Origin: Polaromonas sp.
GTDB lineage: Bacteria; Pseudomonadota; Gammaproteobacteria; Burkholderiales; Burkholderiaceae_C
Direction: 5' to 3'
Assembly (NCBI GenBank): GCA_021153985.1
Contig: JAJKJM010000030.1
Coordinates: 1 to 43,290, forward strand
DNA length: 43,290 bases
The first letter of the stretch is position 1. Every line of letters begins with the position of its first letter. Shown piece by piece: positions 27,802-38,759 of the stretch. Made by a program: the position numbers and the translations under genes. Under the pieces are notes generated by a model, which saw nothing but the letters and a program-made list of their open reading frames with translations, was not told the origin of the DNA and ran no database searches.

Positions 27802-29007
27802 TCAGTGAACTTTGGATTGGATGAACTGGACGATGCGCTCTGCCGCTTCCACGCATTCGGCGGTTTCTGCCACCAGCGCCATGCGGATTCTGCCGGCGCC
27901 GGGGTTGTGCCCCTGCGCATCGCGTGCCAGGTAACTGCCCGGCAACACCACGACATTGTAGAGAGCGAGAAGCTGGCGCGAGAACTCGGTGTCTGAGCCT
28001 TTGAAGACTTCAGGAATGGCGGCCCACAGATAAAAGCCGGCGTCGGGCAGGGCCACGTCCATCACGGTTGACAGCATGGGCGTGACTTTGGCGAATTTTT
28101 CGCGGTACATGGCGCGGTTGTCGACCACGTGCTGCTCGTCGTTCCAGGCTGCCACGCTGGCCGCCTGCACGATGGGGCTCATGGCGCTGCCGTGGTAGGT
28201 GCGGTAGAGCAAAAACGGCTTGATCAGCGCCGCATCGCCGGCCACAAAGCCGCTACGCAGACCGGGCACATTGCTGCGCTTGGACAGGCTGGTGAGGGAG
28301 ATCAGGTTCTTGAAGTCATGCCGGCCCAGTTGCGAGGCCGCCTGCAGGCCGCCCAGGGGCGCTTCGTCACGGAAATAAATCTCGCTGTAGCACTCGTCAG
28401 AAGCAATCACAAAGCCGTAGCGGTCGCTGAGTTCAAACAGCAGCTTCCATTCGGCCAGCGACATCACCGAGCCGGTGGGATTGCCGGGCGAGCAGACAAA
28501 CACCAGCTGGGTTTTGGCCCATACCTCGGCCGGCACGGCCGCCCAGTCGATGCCGAAGTTGCGCGCCGGGTCGCTGGGGGCAAACCAGGTCTGCGCCCCG
28601 GCGAGCAGGGCTGCGCCCTCATAAATTTGATAGAACGGATTCGGGCAGACCACGGTGGCGCCCGGTTTGCTGGCGTCCAGCACGGTTTGCGCGAGGGAAA
28701 AGAGGGCTTCGCGCGAGCCATTGACGGGCAGGATTTGCGTGGCCGGGTCCAGCTTCAGGCCGTAGCGGCGAGCCATCCAGTCGGTCATGGACTGGCGCAG
28801 CTTGGGCTCGCCCAGTGTGCCGGGGTAGCTCGCCAGCCCACTCAGGCTGGCCGTCAGGGCGTCTTTGACGAGCTGGGGCGTGGCATGGCGGGGTTCGCCG
28901 ATGCCCAGGCTGATGGGTTTGTAGGCCGGATTGGGGGTGACGTCGGCGTGCAGCAGGCGCAGCCGCTCAAAAGGATAGGGCTGAAGGCGTGAAAGCAGGG
29001 GATTCAT
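27802..29007 (-). CDS. dapC: Succinyldiaminopimelate transaminase
   Basis: A PLP-dependent fold-type I aminotransferase that makes N-succinyl-LL-diaminopimelate from the keto precursor with glutamate. Of 401 residues, the N-terminus MNPLLSRLQPYPFERLRLL is the betaproteobacterial DapC type. Family motifs include the PLP-phosphate VNGSREALFSLAQ, CSPGNPTGSVM, and the Schiff-base lysine in SLTSLSKRSNVPGLRSG. It is the first gene of dapC-dapD-pilU-dapE-prmB, and the gap upstream to smc holds the promoter for it. Confidence 0.94.
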   Translation of the reverse strand: MNPLLSRLQPYPFERLRLLHADVTPNPAYKPISLGIGEPRHATPQLVKDALTASLSGLASYPGTLGEPKLRQSMTDWMARRYGLKLDPATQILPVNGSREALFSLAQTVLDASKPGATVVCPNPFYQIYEGAALLAGAQTWFAPSDPARNFGIDWAAVPAEVWAKTQLVFVCSPGNPTGSVMSLAEWKLLFELSDRYGFVIASDECYSEIYFRDEAPLGGLQAASQLGRHDFKNLISLTSLSKRSNVPGLRSGFVAGDAALIKPFLLYRTYHGSAMSPIVQAASVAAWNDEQHVVDNRAMYREKFAKVTPMLSTVMDVALPDAGFYLWAAIPEVFKGSDTEFSRQLLALYNVVVLPGSYLARDAQGHNPGAGRIRMALVAETAECVEAAERIVQFIQSKVH

Positions 29008-29080
29008 ACCCGGATTATCCAGCCTTGCCTTGCCGCCAGGCCGCGGACCTGGGAAGGGGCTTGCAGTAGCTTGCTGAGTT

Positions 29081-29140
29081 TGCTATCAAATTGGTAGCTG
29101 TTGACCGAGGTGGTTATTGGGCTAGAGGCCGATTTCATTC
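29081..29140 (+). repeat. Dispersed repeat copy between dapC and smc
   Basis: TGCTATCAAATTGGTAGCTG opens an inverted repeat (GCTATCAA / TTGGTAGC), and the second half contains TTATTGGGCTAGAGGCCGAT followed by TTCATTCAAAATTT. This is the most complete copy in the window and the best reference for the family. Confidence 0.75.
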
Positions 29141-29328
29141 AAAATTTCCTGGTGCCCAACCGGTTCGCGCTCGTTCCGGGCCAGCGGCGCGAAACCGAAG
29201 CGCGCTGCCACCCGAAGCAAAGTGTTTCACGCCGGGTCCGTCAAGGGCCTTTTTCCCGGCAAAATCCCGGTCCCGCTCGGGTAACATGGCGGACCGTGCG
29301 CTACTGAAAGTGGTACATGGCGTGTGTC

Positions 29329-29382
29329 AGCGTTTTGCCGTAAAACGCTATAAAAATCAACGGGTTCGGGCCTCGCAGGCCC
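29329..29382 (+). promoter_or_regulatory. Putative smc promoter with inverted repeat and leader hairpin
   Basis: AGCGTTTT (29329-29336) and AAAACGCT (29342-29349) form a perfect 8-bp inverted repeat with a five-base centre. It overlaps TATAAA (29349-29354), a fair -10 about 60 bases upstream of smc. No clear -35 is seen. Further on, GGGCCT-CGC-AGGCCC (29368-29382) could form a small hairpin in the leader. The 404-base gap between dapC and smc holds this, the dispersed repeat, and nothing else I can identify. Confidence 0.4.
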
Positions 29383-29411
29383 TGCCTCAGGCTCAAAAAA
29401 CAGGGACAGCC

Positions 29412-32400
29412 GTGCGTCTCAATTCGATCAAGCTATCTGGTTTCAAGTCATTTGCAGAGCCCACCAATTTTGTACTGCCGGGCCAACTGGTCGGTGTGGT
29501 GGGCCCCAACGGTTGCGGCAAGTCCAACATCATGGACGCGGTGCGCTGGGTGCTGGGCGAAAGCAAGGCCTCCGAACTGCGCGGCGAGTCCATGCAGGAC
29601 GTCATCTTCAACGGCACCACCACGCGCAAACCCGCCAGCCGCTCCAGCGTGGAGCTGGTGTTTGACAACGCCGACCACCGCGCCGGCGGCCAGTGGGGCC
29701 AGTTTGTCGAGATCGCCGTCAAGCGCGTGCTGACGCGCGACGGCACCTCCAGCTACTACATCAACAACCAGCCGGTGCGCCGCCGCGACGTGCAGGACGT
29801 GTTCCTGGGCACCGGCCTGGGCCCGCGCGCCTACGCCATCATCGGCCAGGGCACCATCAGCCGCATCATCGAGTCCAAGCCCGAAGAGCTGCGCCTGTTC
29901 CTCGAAGAAGCCGCCGGCGTTTCCAAATACAAAGAACGACGCCGCGAGACCGCCAACCGCCTGTCGGACACCCGCGAGAACCTGACCCGTGTTGAAGACA
30001 TCCTGCGCGAGCTCAACGCCAACCTCGACCGGCTCGAAAAGCAGGCCGAAGTCGCCATGCGCTACAACACGCTGCATGCCGACGCTAGCCTGAAGCAGCA
30101 CCAGCTGTGGTTCCTCAAGCGCGCCGAAAGCGAAGCCGACCAGTCCAAGGTCAAGGCCGACGCCGAAAAAGCCGTGAACGACCTGGAAAGCCGCGTCGCC
30201 GACCTGCGCCACATCGAGGCCGACCTGGAAACCATTCGCCAGGCTCATTACTCCGCTGGTGATCAGGTCAACCAGGCCCAAGGCAAGTTGTATGAAGCCA
30301 GCGCCGAAGTCGGCCGCCTGGAGGCCGAGATCCGTTTTGTGGTCGACGGCCGCCAGCGCGTCGAGCAGCGCCTGGCCCAGCTGAAAGAGCAAACCGCCCA
30401 GTGGGCCACGCGCAAGGAAGACGCCGCCGTCGAGACGGAAAACCTCGCCGCGCAAGCCATTGAAGCCGAAGAAAAGGCCGAGCTGCTGGCCGCGCAGACC
30501 GAAGAGCACCAGACGCAGCTGCCGGCCCTGGAAGACGCCCTGCGCCAGGCCCAGGCTAAAGCCAATGAACAACGCGCCAGCGTCAGCCAGGTGCAGCAGC
30601 AAATCCAGGTGCTTGCGGCTGACCAGCGCAATATCGAAGAGCAGTCGCGCTCCTTAAGCCTGCGCCTTGAAAAGCTCACCGCCGACCGCAACGCGCTCAA
30701 CGCCCCCGACGAAGCTCGCTTGGCCAACCTGAACACGCAGTTCAGCGCCGCGCAAGAAGCGCAAGCTGAAGCCGAAGCCCGCCTGCACGAACTGACCGAC
30801 AGCGTGCCGCAGCTCGACGAAGAGCGCCGCACGCTGCAGCACACCGTCAACACCGAATCCGCCAAGCGGGCCGACCTGTCGGCGCGCATGGAGGCGCTCA
30901 AGGCCCTGCAGGAAAAGGTCAAGACCGACGGCAAACTCAAGCCCTGGCTGGCCAAGCATGGCCTCGATGGCCTGCAAGGCCTGTGGAGCCGCATTCACAT
31001 CGAACAAGGCTGGGAAAACGCGCTCGAAGCCGCACTGCGTGAGCGTTTGGGCGCGCTGGAAGTCAGCCGGCTCGACATGGTGCGCGGCTTTGCCGGTACT
31101 GATGGCCGCGACACGCCACCTGCCAAGCTCTCGTTCTATTCGCCGCCCAGCGCCGCCGCACCTGCGCGCGCCAACGCGGCCATCACACTCAAACCGCTGA
31201 CCGAACTGCTGCGTTTGAATGACGCTGGCCAGTCGGCATTGCTGGGCGACTGGCTGCAAGGCTGCTACACGGCCCAAGGCCTGGACGACGCGCTCGCCGC
31301 GCGCGACAAGCTGCAAGCCGGTGAAGTGATTTACGTGCAGAGCGGCCACGCCGTGACGCACCACAGCGTGAGCTTTTACGCCCAGGATTCCGAACAGGCC
31401 GGCCTGCTGGCCCGTGCCCAGGAGATTGAAAACCTCGACAAGCAGCTCAAGGCCCAGGCCCTGATCAGCGAAGAGGCCCGCTCCGCGCTGATTCGCGCCG
31501 AAGCCGCCTACGCCGACGCCGCCCAGCGCCTGGCTACGGCACGCCGCGAAACCGCCGAAGGCCAGAGCCGCACCCATGAGCTGCAGGTTGAAGTCCTGCG
31601 CCTGACGCAGCTGGCCGAACAAACGCGTGCCCGCAGCGAGCAGATTCAAGCCGACATGGCCGAAATCGAGGCGCAGCTTGGTGAGTTGCAAGAGCGCAAG
31701 GTCACGGCAGAAGGGCGCTTTGAAGAACTCGACATGCAACTGGCGGACAGCCAGGAACGCCACGCGCAGCTCGATGACCGCGTGATCGAAACCGAACGCA
31801 AGCTGGGGGAATCACGCGAGCAACAGCGCACGCTGGAGCGCCAGGCGCAGGAAGCCGCGTTTGCGTTGCGCAGCCTGGCGTCCCGCCGCGAAGAGCTGAC
31901 CCGCTCCATCGACATCGCCGCCCAACAGGCCAGCTCTATCGCCAGTGAGGAAGCCCAAGCCCGCGAAGAACTCACGCGCCTGACCGACGCCGCCGCGCAA
32001 GCCGGCCTGCAAAGCGCACTGAGCGTGAAGCTCGAGCGCGAAGCCGACCTGGGCGCCAAGCGCAGCCAGTACGACGACCTGACCAACAAACTGCGCGCCA
32101 GCGACGAGCGGCGCCTGCAACTGGAGCGCGAGCTTGACCCGCTGCGCCAGCGCATCACCGAGTTCCAGCTGAAAGAGCAGGCCGCCCGCCTGGGCTTTGA
32201 GCAGTACGCGCAGTTGCTGGCCGACGCGCAGGCCGACCTGGCGGCGGTAGAAGCGTCCATCCAGACCGGCAATGTGCGCCTGACCGGACTGCAAGGCGAG
32301 ATCGACCGCATCAACCGCGAGATCCAGTCGCTGGGCGCCGTCAATCTGGCCGCGCTGGACGAACTGAGCACGGCACGCGAACGCAAGCAGTTCCTCGACG

Positions 32401-32948
32401 CGCAATCTGCCGACCTGAACGAAGCCATGACCACGCTGGAAGACGCGATCAAGAAGATCGACATCGAAACGCGTGATTTGCTTTCCAGTACCTTTGACAC
32501 GGTGAACGGCCATTTCGGCCGCATGTTCCCCGAACTCTTCGGCGGCGGCAACGCCAAGCTCATGATGACGGGCGAGGAAATCCTCGACGCCGGCGTGCAG
32601 GTGATCGCCCAGCCGCCCGGCAAGAAGAACCAGACCATTCACCTGCTCTCGGGCGGTGAAAAGGCGCTCACGGCCATCGCACTGGTATTTGCCATCTTCC
32701 AGCTCAACCCCGCACCGTTCTGCTTGCTGGATGAGGTCGACGCGCCGCTGGACGACGCCAACACCGAGCGCTATGCCAAGCTGGTACGCTCCATGAGCAA
32801 GGAAACCCAGTTCCTCTTCATCAGCCACAACAAGATCGCCATGGAAATGGCCGAGCAGTTGATCGGCGTGACCATGCAGGAGCAGGGCGTTTCGCGCATT
32901 GTGGCGGTGGACATGGAAGCTGCCATCGGTTTTGCCGAAGCCGCCTGA
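29412..32948 (+). CDS. smc: Chromosome segregation protein SMC
   Basis: A condensin ATPase that forms a DNA-loop-extruding dimer. From GTG 29412 it has 1178 residues, the family length. Walker A GPNGCGKS is at 31-38, two long coiled coils (about 165-500 and 660-1020) flank a hinge rich in glycine (the region around AALRERLGALEVSRL), and the C-terminal head has the signature LLSGGEKALTAIALVFA and Walker B FCLLDEVDAPLDD. GTG gives the standard start VRLNSIKLSGFKSF; the frame stays open upstream into the intergenic region without similarity. scpA and scpB are not adjacent; zipA follows after 6 bases. Confidence 0.97.
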   Translation: MRLNSIKLSGFKSFAEPTNFVLPGQLVGVVGPNGCGKSNIMDAVRWVLGESKASELRGESMQDVIFNGTTTRKPASRSSVELVFDNADHRAGGQWGQFVEIAVKRVLTRDGTSSYYINNQPVRRRDVQDVFLGTGLGPRAYAIIGQGTISRIIESKPEELRLFLEEAAGVSKYKERRRETANRLSDTRENLTRVEDILRELNANLDRLEKQAEVAMRYNTLHADASLKQHQLWFLKRAESEADQSKVKADAEKAVNDLESRVADLRHIEADLETIRQAHYSAGDQVNQAQGKLYEASAEVGRLEAEIRFVVDGRQRVEQRLAQLKEQTAQWATRKEDAAVETENLAAQAIEAEEKAELLAAQTEEHQTQLPALEDALRQAQAKANEQRASVSQVQQQIQVLAADQRNIEEQSRSLSLRLEKLTADRNALNAPDEARLANLNTQFSAAQEAQAEAEARLHELTDSVPQLDEERRTLQHTVNTESAKRADLSARMEALKALQEKVKTDGKLKPWLAKHGLDGLQGLWSRIHIEQGWENALEAALRERLGALEVSRLDMVRGFAGTDGRDTPPAKLSFYSPPSAAAPARANAAITLKPLTELLRLNDAGQSALLGDWLQGCYTAQGLDDALAARDKLQAGEVIYVQSGHAVTHHSVSFYAQDSEQAGLLARAQEIENLDKQLKAQALISEEARSALIRAEAAYADAAQRLATARRETAEGQSRTHELQVEVLRLTQLAEQTRARSEQIQADMAEIEAQLGELQERKVTAEGRFEELDMQLADSQERHAQLDDRVIETERKLGESREQQRTLERQAQEAAFALRSLASRREELTRSIDIAAQQASSIASEEAQAREELTRLTDAAAQAGLQSALSVKLEREADLGAKRSQYDDLTNKLRASDERRLQLERELDPLRQRITEFQLKEQAARLGFEQYAQLLADAQADLAAVEASIQTGNVRLTGLQGEIDRINREIQSLGAVNLAALDELSTARERKQFLDAQSADLNEAMTTLEDAIKKIDIETRDLLSSTFDTVNGHFGRMFPELFGGGNAKLMMTGEEILDAGVQVIAQPPGKKNQTIHLLSGGEKALTAIALVFAIFQLNPAPFCLLDEVDAPLDDANTERYAKLVRSMSKETQFLFISHNKIAMEMAEQLIGVTMQEQGVSRIVAVDMEAAIGFAEAA

Positions 32949-32954
32949 TCCATC

Positions 32955-34025
32955 ATGAGCACGATGCAGATCAGTCTGGCGGTGGTGGGCGGGCTGGTGC
33001 TGGCCGGCGTGGTGGCGCACAGCGCCTGGTCGTCACGCAGAAACCTGCCCAAGCAGGCCGTGCCGGAACCGCCCGCTCCCGACCAAGAGGCCGCACCGGC
33101 GCCGGATGGCGAAGGCGCTGCTGATGAACGGCAGGAGCCCAGCTTTGACGTGGATTCGGGCTTGGCATCGCTGGCATCGCTTGCCACCATGACGACCGAC
33201 AGAAAGCCCGGCCTCGACGTGCTGATTGATGCGGTGGCACCGGTAGTGATTGAAGGTGTGGTGTCGGGTGAGGCCGCGCTGGCCGCCATGCCCAGTACCC
33301 GCCGTGCCGGCAGCAAGCCCTTTGGCGTGGAAGGCCTGAGCGTCATTACCGGTGAATGGGAGTTCCCTACAGCCGGTCATCGCTACAGCGCGTTTCAGTG
33401 CGGCGTGCAACTGGCCAACCGCACCGGCGCGCTCAACCAGATCGAATATTCCGAATTCGTGATGAAAGCGCAAGCGTTTGCCGATGCCATAGGCGGCGAA
33501 CCGGAGTTTCCGGAAATGCTGGACGAAGTCGCCCGTGCCCGCGAGCTGGACCAGTTCGCCAGCGGCCACGATGCGCAACTGAGCTTCACCCTGCGTGCCG
33601 TCAATACCGCCTGGAGCCCTGGCTACGTGCAGCAAAGCGCGGCGCGGCTCGGTTTTGTCGCCGGATCCATCCCCGGCCGCATGGTGCTGCCGGCCAGCCA
33701 GCCGGGCCACGCGCCCATCCTGGGCCTGGCCTTCGACACGCAAGCCGCCATGGCCGAAGACCCCGAACAGACGGCGCTGCGTGAACTCACGCTGTCGCTG
33801 GATGTGCCCCAGGTTCTGCGCTCTGAAAAACCCTTTGCCCGCATGTGTGAAGCCGCGCTGTCCCTGGCCGCCAACATGGACGGCGTGATCATCGACGACA
33901 ACGGCAACCTGATCCGGCCCGAGGCGATGGAAGTCATCCATGCCGACCTCGAGCAGCTGTATGACACGCTGGACAGCCGTGATTTGTCGGCGGGTTCTGT
34001 GCTGGGTCGGCGGCTGTTCAGCTGA
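32955..34025 (+). CDS. zipA: Cell division protein ZipA-like (FtsZ-binding membrane anchor)
   Basis: A 356-residue bitopic inner-membrane protein. Residues 5-24 form an N-terminal membrane span, followed by an acidic, Pro/Ala-rich linker (about 30-70) and a globular C-terminal domain (about 115-350) with the ZipA_C layout, including RMVLPASQPGHAPILGLAF and ELTLSLDVPQV. ZipA tethers FtsZ polymers to the membrane. It lies between smc and ligA, as in many betaproteobacteria, and is likely co-transcribed with smc. Sequence identity with E. coli ZipA is low, so the call rests partly on gene order. Confidence 0.85.
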   Translation: MSTMQISLAVVGGLVLAGVVAHSAWSSRRNLPKQAVPEPPAPDQEAAPAPDGEGAADERQEPSFDVDSGLASLASLATMTTDRKPGLDVLIDAVAPVVIEGVVSGEAALAAMPSTRRAGSKPFGVEGLSVITGEWEFPTAGHRYSAFQCGVQLANRTGALNQIEYSEFVMKAQAFADAIGGEPEFPEMLDEVARARELDQFASGHDAQLSFTLRAVNTAWSPGYVQQSAARLGFVAGSIPGRMVLPASQPGHAPILGLAFDTQAAMAEDPEQTALRELTLSLDVPQVLRSEKPFARMCEAALSLAANMDGVIIDDNGNLIRPEAMEVIHADLEQLYDTLDSRDLSAGSVLGRRLFS

Positions 34026-34146
34026 TTCGCCGCTAGCAGGGGTAGCAGGCGACGGCGCGCCACTTCACGCCGGCTTCACTTTCTTCATGACGGCCTCACG
34101 CGGGCCTAACAGACTGCGGTCTTTTCTTCGTGAAGAGGCTCAGGCT

Positions 34147-35574
34147 GTGGAAATCTTTTCCTTCCTTTTTTTCATCATGGTGGCGCCGCTGGCGTTTGCG
34201 CTGCTCATCCCCCGCTTGTGGTTGGTGCCATGTTCCGTCCTGGTACTCCTGGCGTTCACGGTTTTATGGATTGATGAACAGCGCATGCAATGTGGGTCGT
34301 GCGGCGGGCCGTTCTCGGGTTTGGGCTTTGCCTTTCTTGCTATCGCGCTAGCGGGGTTCATCGTCGGCGCTGTTGTCCGGGCTTTAATAGCGTTCTTCAA
34401 GCCGGCCAAGACGTTTTCGCCAGGAGAAGTCCGTGCCACGAACCTGCTGACGTGGGCTCTTGTTTCCGCCACCATGGCGGTGCTGACGACGGGCTTGGCC
34501 GTCGTCCTGCTCAACAAAATGTTTGATTCCGGATGGGTCACTCATCTGGGCATCTGCCTGCTGGCGCTTGCATGGTTCTTTGGGGCGCCTGTCATCTGGC
34601 GGAAAGGCAATGGCGCCGAATCAGTGTGGTATTCCCTGCTACATCCCGGTGGCGTGTTCCGGTGGGCCGGTGCCATCGCCATGTTCTTCTTGCTGGCGTG
34701 GTCTGTTCGCACTGTTGCGGCCGCACAGGAAGCCGCGGAACTGGCCGCCGATGGCCGTCCTTATTGCCTCACTATCAGCACCGAGACGGGTCAGCGCCCG
34801 GCCCGCACATTTTGGGATTTATCGGGATTTTCAATGCAGGCTGACCGTGGCGGCTCCTCGCGCCATGCGGCCTTGGTAACCGGCGATGTACGGACACCGG
34901 CCTGGTTTTACTGGTCATACCGGCGTGGTGCATTTGTCCTGGATTTCCTGGGTTGGCCGGTGACGTGCGAGCCTCAGTCGAACTTCGCCAAAAACCTGCC
35001 CGCGATGCAGCCAGTCCGGGCGGTCGATACAGCGGCCAGTTTCTGGCTTGGACGCGGCCAATGGCACATTCCGGCTGGCTATCGAGGCAGCGGAGGGGAC
35101 CGCCCGCCGGTTTTGTATTTTTATGCGCGAGGCAGGGACTTCGAGCCTTTGCCACTGCGGACGGGAAAACTGGTCTATGACATGGAGATGAGCAACTCTG
35201 AGGTCCGCGTTACCCTGTGCGACCTTGAGCGCCTGCATGCCTGGCAGGCTCAAAACGATAGCAACCATAAGGTCGAACCGGCGGGCATGGAAGCCGGCCT
35301 GGAGAAGCAATCCGTGGATTCGCGGGGATGGTCAAGCAGGCAGTTCCAGTTCCTGGGCAGGGATAAGACCGGAAGAGTCTCGACCTGGCTTCATTGCTAC
35401 CAAGGCGGCAACGTTTGCCGCCATGCGTTCCGGCGGGACGGCGTGGTGGTCGAGTTTCAGCAGCCTTTGGCCGAGTTTGCGCAATGGAAGGCAAGTCAGG
35501 ACGCCGTCTGGAAGCGCGTTCAATCGTTTGCAGTGATTTGGCCTGATGCCGAACCCGAACGCTGTAAATCTTGA
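34147..35574 (+). CDS. Unrecognised membrane protein between zipA and ligA
   Basis: I do not recognise the family. Starting at GTG 34147 (GAAGAGG about nine bases upstream) gives 475 residues beginning VEIFSFLFFIMVAPLAF; ATG 34087 is an alternative that adds 20 polar residues. About six hydrophobic segments occupy residues 2-186, with a short CxxC (QCGSCGG) after the second. The remaining 290 residues are soluble, rich in aromatic residues, and contain scattered cysteines (TCEPQ, TLCDLE, HCYQGGNVCRHAF). No transporter or enzyme signature is visible. Its place between zipA and ligA, which are usually closer together, suggests an insertion in this lineage. Confidence 0.75.
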   Translation: MEIFSFLFFIMVAPLAFALLIPRLWLVPCSVLVLLAFTVLWIDEQRMQCGSCGGPFSGLGFAFLAIALAGFIVGAVVRALIAFFKPAKTFSPGEVRATNLLTWALVSATMAVLTTGLAVVLLNKMFDSGWVTHLGICLLALAWFFGAPVIWRKGNGAESVWYSLLHPGGVFRWAGAIAMFFLLAWSVRTVAAAQEAAELAADGRPYCLTISTETGQRPARTFWDLSGFSMQADRGGSSRHAALVTGDVRTPAWFYWSYRRGAFVLDFLGWPVTCEPQSNFAKNLPAMQPVRAVDTAASFWLGRGQWHIPAGYRGSGGDRPPVLYFYARGRDFEPLPLRTGKLVYDMEMSNSEVRVTLCDLERLHAWQAQNDSNHKVEPAGMEAGLEKQSVDSRGWSSRQFQFLGRDKTGRVSTWLHCYQGGNVCRHAFRRDGVVVEFQQPLAEFAQWKASQDAVWKRVQSFAVIWPDAEPERCKS

Positions 35575-35636
35575 GTTGTGGCGACGGATGAATGCGCAAC
35601 CGGCGGCAGCTCCCCTAAACTGGCGTCTGTTTTTAA

Positions 35637-37736
<2,100 letters not shown>

Positions 37737-37760
37737 TTTTGAAGGGCGCCAGCACTACAG

Positions 37761-37790
37761 GGTAACGGCAACGTCTTACATGGCGTTACC
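37761..37790. repeat. Stem-loop after ligA
   Basis: GGTAACG (37761-37767) pairs with CGTTACC (37784-37790) around a 16-base loop. No T tract follows, so its role as the ligA terminator is uncertain. Confidence 0.4.
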
Positions 37791-37862
37791 GGGTTTGCAC
37801 GCCGGATGTGAGGCCGGGCCGTGGCGCCAGACGTTGAAAAGGCCTGTACACAGGAGCTTTTC

Positions 37863-38063
37863 ATGAATTACAAGCGTTTATCTGCTTTGGCGGCCGTCGC
37901 CGGGCTTGCCGCTCTTTTGTCTGGCTGCGTGGTGGCGCCCATTGACCCAGGTCCGGTAGCGGTTTATCCGGCCCGCCCCGTTTATGTCCAGCCGGCGCCC
38001 GTCGTGGTAGCGCCTGCGCCGGGCTACTACTACCGCCCGTACCGGTACAGGTATTGGCGCTAA
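37863..38063 (+). CDS. Small Tyr/Pro-rich lipoprotein
   Basis: A 66-residue protein with a clear lipoprotein signal peptide: MNYKRLSALAAVAGLAALLSGC, with the lipobox LSGC at 19-22. The 44-residue mature part is Pro/Val-rich (VVAPIDPGPVAVYPARPVYVQ) and ends in a cluster of Tyr and Arg (YYYRPYRYRYW). Short secreted proteins with YYRP/YRYR tails are common in Burkholderiales but have no assigned function that I know of. ATG 37863 has AGGAG eight bases upstream. It is probably a separate unit from ligA. Confidence 0.8.
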   Translation: MNYKRLSALAAVAGLAALLSGCVVAPIDPGPVAVYPARPVYVQPAPVVVAPAPGYYYRPYRYRYWR

Positions 38064-38114
38064 TAAGCTGTTCCAAGCCTTTTCAGCGCCGCGTTGCGCC
38101 ACCATAATCGGCGC

Positions 38115-38654
38115 ATGACCATACGCGAAATCCTCAAGATGGGCGACCCCCGGCTGCTGCGTGTCGCCCAGCCCGCCACCGCGTTCGACACTGACGAGTT
38201 GCACCTGCTGATCTCGGACATGTTTGACACCATGCGCGCTGTCAATGGCGCCGGCCTGGCGGCCCCGCAGATTGGCGTTGACCTGCAACTGGTGATTTTC
38301 GGCACCGATACGGTTAACCCGCGCTATCCGGATGCGCCGGTGGTACCCCGCACGGTGTTGTTAAACCCGCTGATCACACCCCTCGGCCCTGAAGAAGAGG
38401 ATGGCTGGGAAGGCTGCCTCTCTGTGCCCGGCCTTCGAGGGCTTGTCCCGCGTCTTTCGCGGATTCGCTATAGCGGCTTTGACCAGTATGGCGATGCGAT
38501 CGAGCGCAACGTAGACGGCTTTCATGCACGTGTGGTCCAGCACGAATGCGATCATCTGATCGGCAAGCTTTACCCGATGCGTATCCGCGATTTCAGCCAG
38601 TTCGGGTTTACCGAAGTGCTTTTCCCGGGGCTGGACGCGACCGACGACGATTGA
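38115..38654 (+). CDS. def: Peptide deformylase
   Basis: Removes the formyl group from the N-terminal methionine of new proteins, the step before methionine aminopeptidase (map is also in this window). From ATG 38115 it has 179 residues. The three PDF motifs are present: [10 protein letters not shown] (45-54), EGCLS (99-103, metal Cys) and HECDH (143-147, two metal His and the catalytic Glu). The upstream in-frame ATG at 38094 adds seven residues without family similarity. It is not next to fmt, which usually accompanies one def copy, so a second def elsewhere in the genome is likely. Confidence 0.95.
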   Translation: MTIREILKMGDPRLLRVAQPATAFDTDELHLLISDMFDTMRAVNGAGLAAPQIGVDLQLVIFGTDTVNPRYPDAPVVPRTVLLNPLITPLGPEEEDGWEGCLSVPGLRGLVPRLSRIRYSGFDQYGDAIERNVDGFHARVVQHECDHLIGKLYPMRIRDFSQFGFTEVLFPGLDATDDD

Positions 38655-38759
38655 TCCGGAACGGCTATGACGGCTATGGAATAGCCCGAGGCGTACACTG
38701 CGGACTTGAGGGCTATCTCGCCCTGCTTGAGCGTGTTGTACGCAAGGAAAGTTTTCCGG

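Noticed and set aside
29091..29411. Extended N-terminus of SMC
   Set aside because: The frame is open but runs through the dispersed repeat and the putative promoter; SMC proteins begin at the RLNSIKLSGF segment.
34343..34400. A possible further copy of the dispersed repeat in the membrane protein gene (TGCTATCGCGCTAGCGG ... GGGCTTTAATAGC)
   Set aside because: Only scattered matches to the other copies and no GAGGCC block; not enough to call without an alignment score.
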